Assembly (NCBI GenBank): GCA_947487745.1
Contig: CANKXQ010000045.1
Location: 1-8,944, forward strand
DNA length: 8,944 bases
Direction of reading: 5' to 3'
Source: Spartobacteria bacterium
Lineage (GTDB): Bacteria; Verrucomicrobiota; Verrucomicrobiia; Chthoniobacterales; Terrimicrobiaceae
Under the pieces are notes generated by a model. The model saw only the letters and a program-made list of their open reading frames with translations. It ran no database searches and was not told the origin of the DNA. This document shows positions 6,182-8,944 of the stretch, in pieces (position 1 is the stretch's first letter; the number at the start of each line of letters is the position of its first letter). Both the position numbers and the translations under genes were made by a program.

Positions 6182-7081
6182 ATGGCTGAAAAGAAAACAC
6201 GCGTTTTGATAGTTGGATCCCGGGGGCGGCTTGCAGGTTCTCTATTAAAATACTGGTCAAAATCCCACGAAGTAACCGGACTCGCTCGTCCAGCACTGGA
6301 TGTTTCAGATTTAAATTCCTTGCCAAGAATACTCGGCGACCTGGAATTCGATGTGCTCGTGAATGGCACAGGTCTTACCAATGTAGACCGCTGTGAATCC
6401 GCTCGTGAAGAGGCCCATATCGTCAACGCCCTTGCGCCGGGAGTCCTGGCGAAATGCGCTTCACAGCAGGGCGCGAGGCTTATTCATTTCAGCACGGACT
6501 ATGTTTTCGACGGGAAAAAACGTGAAGCCTACAGCGAAGAAGACACACCCGCACCGCTTGGTTTCTATGGCACAACCAAGCTTGAAGGCGAGCAGCGTGT
6601 GCTGGAGCAGGATGCTCGCCATATGGTTGTTCGGGTTTCGTGGGTTTTCGGCCCGACCAAGCCATCATTCGCAGATTCGCTCATAGAACGCGCCATGCGA
6701 GAGGATCGCGTGCAAGCCATCGAGGATAAATTTTCCTGCCCCACATCGGCCGAAGACACAGCCAGGTGGCTAGAGTTTTTTTTTGAATCCTCGGTTGAAG
6801 GCGGGCTTTATCACGCCTGTAACAGCGGACAGTGCTCGTGGCGCGAGTATGGAGAGAAGGCGCTTGAATTTGCCAGCGAGGCCGGCTTGACGCTTCGAAC
6901 AAATCAGGTGGCACCGATCAGCCTTGCAGACATGAAACAATTCATTGCACCTCGCCCCGTTTTTTCGATGCTCTCCACCCGCAAGCTCGCTGCTACGACT
7001 GGCATGACGCCCCGAAACTGGCAAGAAGCCTTGCGCGAATACATTTTCAAAAAATATGCACCGATTTCATCTCCGACCTGA
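6182..7081 (+). CDS. RmlD/RfbD-family NAD(P)-dependent reductase (putative dTDP-4-dehydrorhamnose reductase)
   Basis: 299 residues, an extended short-chain dehydrogenase of the RmlD substrate-binding family. Visible: the dinucleotide-binding loop GSRGRLAG (12-19) after a first beta strand, NGTGLTNVD (61-69), STDYVFDG (104-111), the catalytic YGTTK (Tyr129, Lys133), and RVSWVFGP (151-158). Classical RmlD reduces dTDP-4-keto-L-rhamnose to dTDP-L-rhamnose for surface polysaccharide, but no rmlA, rmlB or rmlC is next to it, so the substrate is uncertain. The start is fixed by an in-frame TAA at 6167-6169. The last 26 nt overlap rsmE, so the two are cotranscribed. A run of nine T (6776-6784) encodes three Phe. 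Family call firm, exact substrate inferred. Confidence 0.88.
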   Translation: MAEKKTRVLIVGSRGRLAGSLLKYWSKSHEVTGLARPALDVSDLNSLPRILGDLEFDVLVNGTGLTNVDRCESAREEAHIVNALAPGVLAKCASQQGARLIHFSTDYVFDGKKREAYSEEDTPAPLGFYGTTKLEGEQRVLEQDARHMVVRVSWVFGPTKPSFADSLIERAMREDRVQAIEDKFSCPTSAEDTARWLEFFFESSVEGGLYHACNSGQCSWREYGEKALEFASEAGLTLRTNQVAPISLADMKQFIAPRPVFSMLSTRKLAATTGMTPRNWQEALREYIFKKYAPISSPT

Positions 7082-7796
7082 AAACTGGGAATCCGCCACA
7101 CTCGATGTGGAAGAATCCCATCATTGCCTCAACGTTCTCCGCCTCGCGGAGGGAGATCGCATCACTGTTTTTGATGGAGCTGGGCGCGAAGGGCAGGCCG
7201 TGATCGCATCCACCGCTGGATCGAAGGCAAAGTTGAAAATCTCCTCCACTGCGACAACGCCCCCCCCACCTTGCGCGCTCACGCTCGCACAAGCCGTGCC
7301 AAAGGGAAAAAATATGGATCTCATCGTGCAAAAGGCCGTCGAGCTCGGCGCAGCACGTATCGTCCCGCTCCTCTCGGACCGCACGGTGGTTCAGATCAAC
7401 GCCGGCGAAGCCGCCAAGAAGCGCGAAAAATGGAGCGCCATCGCACTCGAGGCCTGCAAGCAATGCGGACAAAATCATCTTCCGGAAGTTGCCGATCCCG
7501 TGTCGCCAAAATCCTTCGTTGAGCGTTTGGAAAAAGGCGATCTGCACCTCATCGCTTCGCTTCAACCCGATGCGCGCCCGATTAAGACCGTCCTTGCCGA
7601 AAATGGCAAAACTCCCAAACGCGTGACCATTTTTGTTGGTCCAGAAGGGGATTTCACACCCGCAGAAATCGCGCTCGCGAAGAGCCATGGCTGCCAACCC
7701 GTGACTCTTGGTCCGATCATACTCCGAACCGAAACGGCTGCGATTTACTGTCTCAGCGTGCTAGCGCACGAACTATTCAGCCCTCCCCGGGCGTAG
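7056..7796 (+). CDS. rsmE: 16S rRNA (uracil-1498-N3)-methyltransferase RsmE
   Basis: 246 residues, typical for RsmE, a SPOUT-superfamily enzyme that methylates N3 of U1498 in the decoding region of 16S rRNA using S-adenosylmethionine. A PUA-like RNA-binding N-terminus (about 1-70, beginning MHRFHL) precedes the SPOUT domain with VPKGKNMDLIVQKAVELG (81-98), EACKQCGQ (132-139), VGPEGDF (194-200) and the knot-forming LGPIILRTETA (218-228). In that last motif the usual Arg of LGxRILRTETA is Ile. A run of eight C (7260-7267) encodes four prolines between the domains. The ATG lies inside the end of the reductase gene, with no Shine-Dalgarno sequence, so translation is probably coupled. The 3' end overlaps the convergent gene by 20 nt. 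Confidence 0.95.
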   Translation: MHRFHLRPENWESATLDVEESHHCLNVLRLAEGDRITVFDGAGREGQAVIASTAGSKAKLKISSTATTPPPPCALTLAQAVPKGKNMDLIVQKAVELGAARIVPLLSDRTVVQINAGEAAKKREKWSAIALEACKQCGQNHLPEVADPVSPKSFVERLEKGDLHLIASLQPDARPIKTVLAENGKTPKRVTIFVGPEGDFTPAEIALAKSHGCQPVTLGPIILRTETAAIYCLSVLAHELFSPPRA

Positions 7797-8205
7797 GTGG
7801 CGGCTCGCCAAGCAGCGGAGGCAAGGGTTCAGGAGTCGACTCGGGTTCGATCAGTTCGGGTGTAGGACTCGGCTTCGGCAAAAGCCGAACCGCAGAAGTT
7901 GGGTTTGCCCGAGCTGGTTGAGTGGGCATTAAGAGCGGCTGCAAAAAAAACCAAGTCACGGCAAGGATGAAAGGCCAGATAATCGCAATGAGCGAAACAA
8001 TCAATGCCAGAGAGGCCTTTCGCGAAACAGCTCCCATTTGCAACCGCGCAAGTTCGCGCTCTTTCTCAGCAATCAATTCTACGCAGGCAAGCCTCTGAGC
8101 AGACCGCTCTCGAAACGTCGGGGCAATAGTCTTGAGCCTCTCCAGAGAATACTGGGAAAGCCCAGCACGGGCATTATCAACAAGCTCAAATTCCCGGTCG
8201 TCCAT
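7777..8205 (-). CDS. Small single-pass membrane protein with proline-rich tail, unknown function
   Basis: 142 residues that I do not recognise. Residues 1-63 are charged and probably helical (for example VELIAEKERELARLQ, possible short coiled coil). Residues 64-89 form one hydrophobic span containing IVSLIAIIWPFILAVTWFF, and the C-terminal 50 residues are rich in Pro, Glu and Thr (PSPTPELIEPESTPEPLPP). The basic SRK before the span suggests a cytoplasmic N-terminus and a periplasmic Pro-rich tail, inferred from the positive-inside rule. The ATG at 8205 is fixed by an in-frame TGA 15 nt upstream. No Shine-Dalgarno sequence is seen. It overlaps the rsmE 3' end tail-to-tail by 20 nt and lies downstream of the flagellin terminator, so it needs its own promoter in 8206-8257 or readthrough. 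It is likely a real gene, given the coherent topology and lack of a competing frame. Confidence 0.7.
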   Translation of the reverse strand: MDDREFELVDNARAGLSQYSLERLKTIAPTFRERSAQRLACVELIAEKERELARLQMGAVSRKASLALIVSLIAIIWPFILAVTWFFLQPLLMPTQPARANPTSAVRLLPKPSPTPELIEPESTPEPLPPLLGEPPPTPGEG

Positions 8206-8257
8206 CGTTGAAACAAATCAAGCAGCCCAGCACAACCGGGCGCAAAGGTTTTTTAGT

Positions 8258-8293
8258 AAAAAAGAAGAGGCTCCCCCTCACGGGAGAGCCTCT
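8258..8293 (-). terminator. Intrinsic terminator of the flagellin gene
   Basis: The minus-strand RNA forms a 12-bp stem (arms 8282-8293 and 8266-8277, AGAGGCTC with GAGCCTCT plus three G-C pairs and one G-U) around a 4-nt loop. TCTTTTTT follows. It begins 37 nt after the flagellin stop. An adjacent TTTTTT-AGT-AAAAAA palindrome (8249-8263) overlaps the U-run. Confidence 0.92.
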
Positions 8294-8329
8294 GAATCAT
8301 TTGATATCAATCTTGGCTTGGAGCCACGC

Positions 8330-8944
8330 TTAGCTGATCAATCGAAGGATCGACTGGGTCGATTGGTTCGCCTGGGCGAGCATCGCCGTGCCGGCCTGCT
8401 GCAGGATGTTGTAGCGGGCGAGCTTGGTGCTTTCGTCGGCGACATCCACGTCGAGGATGCGGCTGTTCGCGGACTCGAGGTTGGTCTTGTTCACTGCGAG
8501 CATGTCTGCAGCGAAGGTCAGCCGGGACTGCTCGGCGCCGTTATTGGCCCGGAGGGTTGCGAGGTTTTGGATCGCCGTTTGGATAGTGTCAACTGCTGTC
8601 TGGGCTCCGGCGTTGGAGCTGATATCCATTCCGTCGCCACTGGCTGTTCCGACGGAGGCGCTGATGAACTCGAGATCAACCTGGGTGATACCAACAGTCT
8701 GGTCTCCATCATGGGAGGTTACTACTGTCAGTGTGCTTGCAACATCCATGCCTGCAGAGCCTGCTGATGCACCGGCATCAAACAAGCTGATGCCATTGAA
8801 CTCCTCGCCAACCATGAGGTTCAGTTGGCCTTTGAGTTGCGAAAGCTCGGTGTTGTAGAGTGCGAGGTCCGCAGGTGCCTTCGTCACGTCTTGAGCGAGT
8901 GTGGCGAGTTCCGACATACGGTTGAGGATTTTATCAGCTGTCTT
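8330..8944 (-). CDS. Flagellin, C-terminal part (N-terminus outside window)
   Basis: 204 residues are visible and the frame runs off the right edge: codons before the ATG at 8917 read KTADKILNR, continuing the flagellin motif ILNRMSELATLAQD, so that ATG is internal. This is the filament subunit exported by the flagellar type III apparatus. The visible part holds the end of the N-terminal D1 helices (ELSQLKGQLNLM, EFNGISLFD), a short middle region, and the conserved C-terminal D1/D0 helices (LESANSRILDVDVADESTKLARYNILQQAGTAMLAQANQSTQSILRLIS, residues about 156-204). The middle region is only some 80 residues with no sizeable D2/D3 domain, so the mature protein is compact, perhaps 270 residues (inferred). 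The gene ends in a strong terminator and appears monocistronic at its 3' side. Its promoter and any sigma-28 site are out of view. Confidence 0.95.
   Translation of the reverse strand, partial: KTADKILNRMSELATLAQDVTKAPADLALYNTELSQLKGQLNLMVGEEFNGISLFDAGASAGSAGMDVASTLTVVTSHDGDQTVGITQVDLEFISASVGTASGDGMDISSNAGAQTAVDTIQTAIQNLATLRANNGAEQSRLTFAADMLAVNKTNLESANSRILDVDVADESTKLARYNILQQAGTAMLAQANQSTQSILRLIS

Noticed and set aside
6090..6326. N-terminal extension of L21 by 79 residues
   Set aside because: L21 homology starts exactly at MAYAV, a Shine-Dalgarno sequence precedes that ATG, and the extension would overlap the divergent reductase gene.
7047..7697. 216-codon minus-strand open frame opposite rsmE
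   Set aside because: It lies antisense to a clear RsmE with all motifs and has no recognisable domain of its own.
7841..7860. GGTTCGATC string resembling a tRNA T-loop
   Set aside because: No acceptor or anticodon stems surround it, and it lies inside the proline-rich coding gene.

Overview
The window reads as an ordinary chromosomal stretch from a Gram-negative-type, flagellated bacterium, most likely of the Verrucomicrobiota/PVC group. I infer this from the overall style: a large protein joining putative Ig-like (He_PIG-type) repeats to a sulfatase-modifying-factor (FGE/SUMF1) domain, mixed-strand housekeeping genes, moderately high GC, and few recognisable Shine-Dalgarno sequences. No rRNA gene is present to settle the taxonomy. 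I see no tRNA, CRISPR array, insertion sequence, prophage or obvious transferred island.

Layout. On the + strand, 2-1294 is the C-terminal part of the Ig-like/FGE-domain protein (its start lies left of the window). A 271-bp gap follows, then ychF (1566-2681). Converging on ychF is a compact - strand operon, cysE > NifS/IscS-type cysteine desulfurase > SprT-like zinc metalloprotein (5369 down to 2708), whose genes overlap by 13 and 4 nt. Upstream of it on the - strand is the ribosomal protein pair rplU-rpmA (6089 down to 5511), closed by a perfect 12-bp-stem terminator at 5455-5485. Divergent from rplU, on the + strand, are an RmlD/RfbD-family reductase (6182-7081) and rsmE (7056-7796), overlapping by 26 nt. 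RsmE runs tail-to-tail, with a 20-nt overlap, into a small - strand membrane protein with a proline-rich tail (8205-7777). At the right edge is a - strand flagellin lacking its N-terminus (8944-8330), followed by a strong terminator.

How the genes fit together. CysE makes O-acetylserine, the precursor of cysteine, and the cysteine desulfurase consumes cysteine to supply persulfide sulfur for Fe-S clusters and thiolation. The CysE C-terminus ends in isoleucine, as expected of a serine acetyltransferase that docks into cysteine synthase, although no cysK is visible. The SprT-like gene is translationally coupled to the desulfurase, and its link to sulfur metabolism is unexplained. YchF, L21, L27 and RsmE all concern the ribosome but lie in separate transcription units. 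No strongly novel system is evident. The points most worth a second look are the cysE-desulfurase-sprT operon, the FGE-like domain that lacks one of the two active-site cysteines, the uncharacterised membrane/proline-rich protein, and the palindromic divergent rplU/rfbD promoter region.
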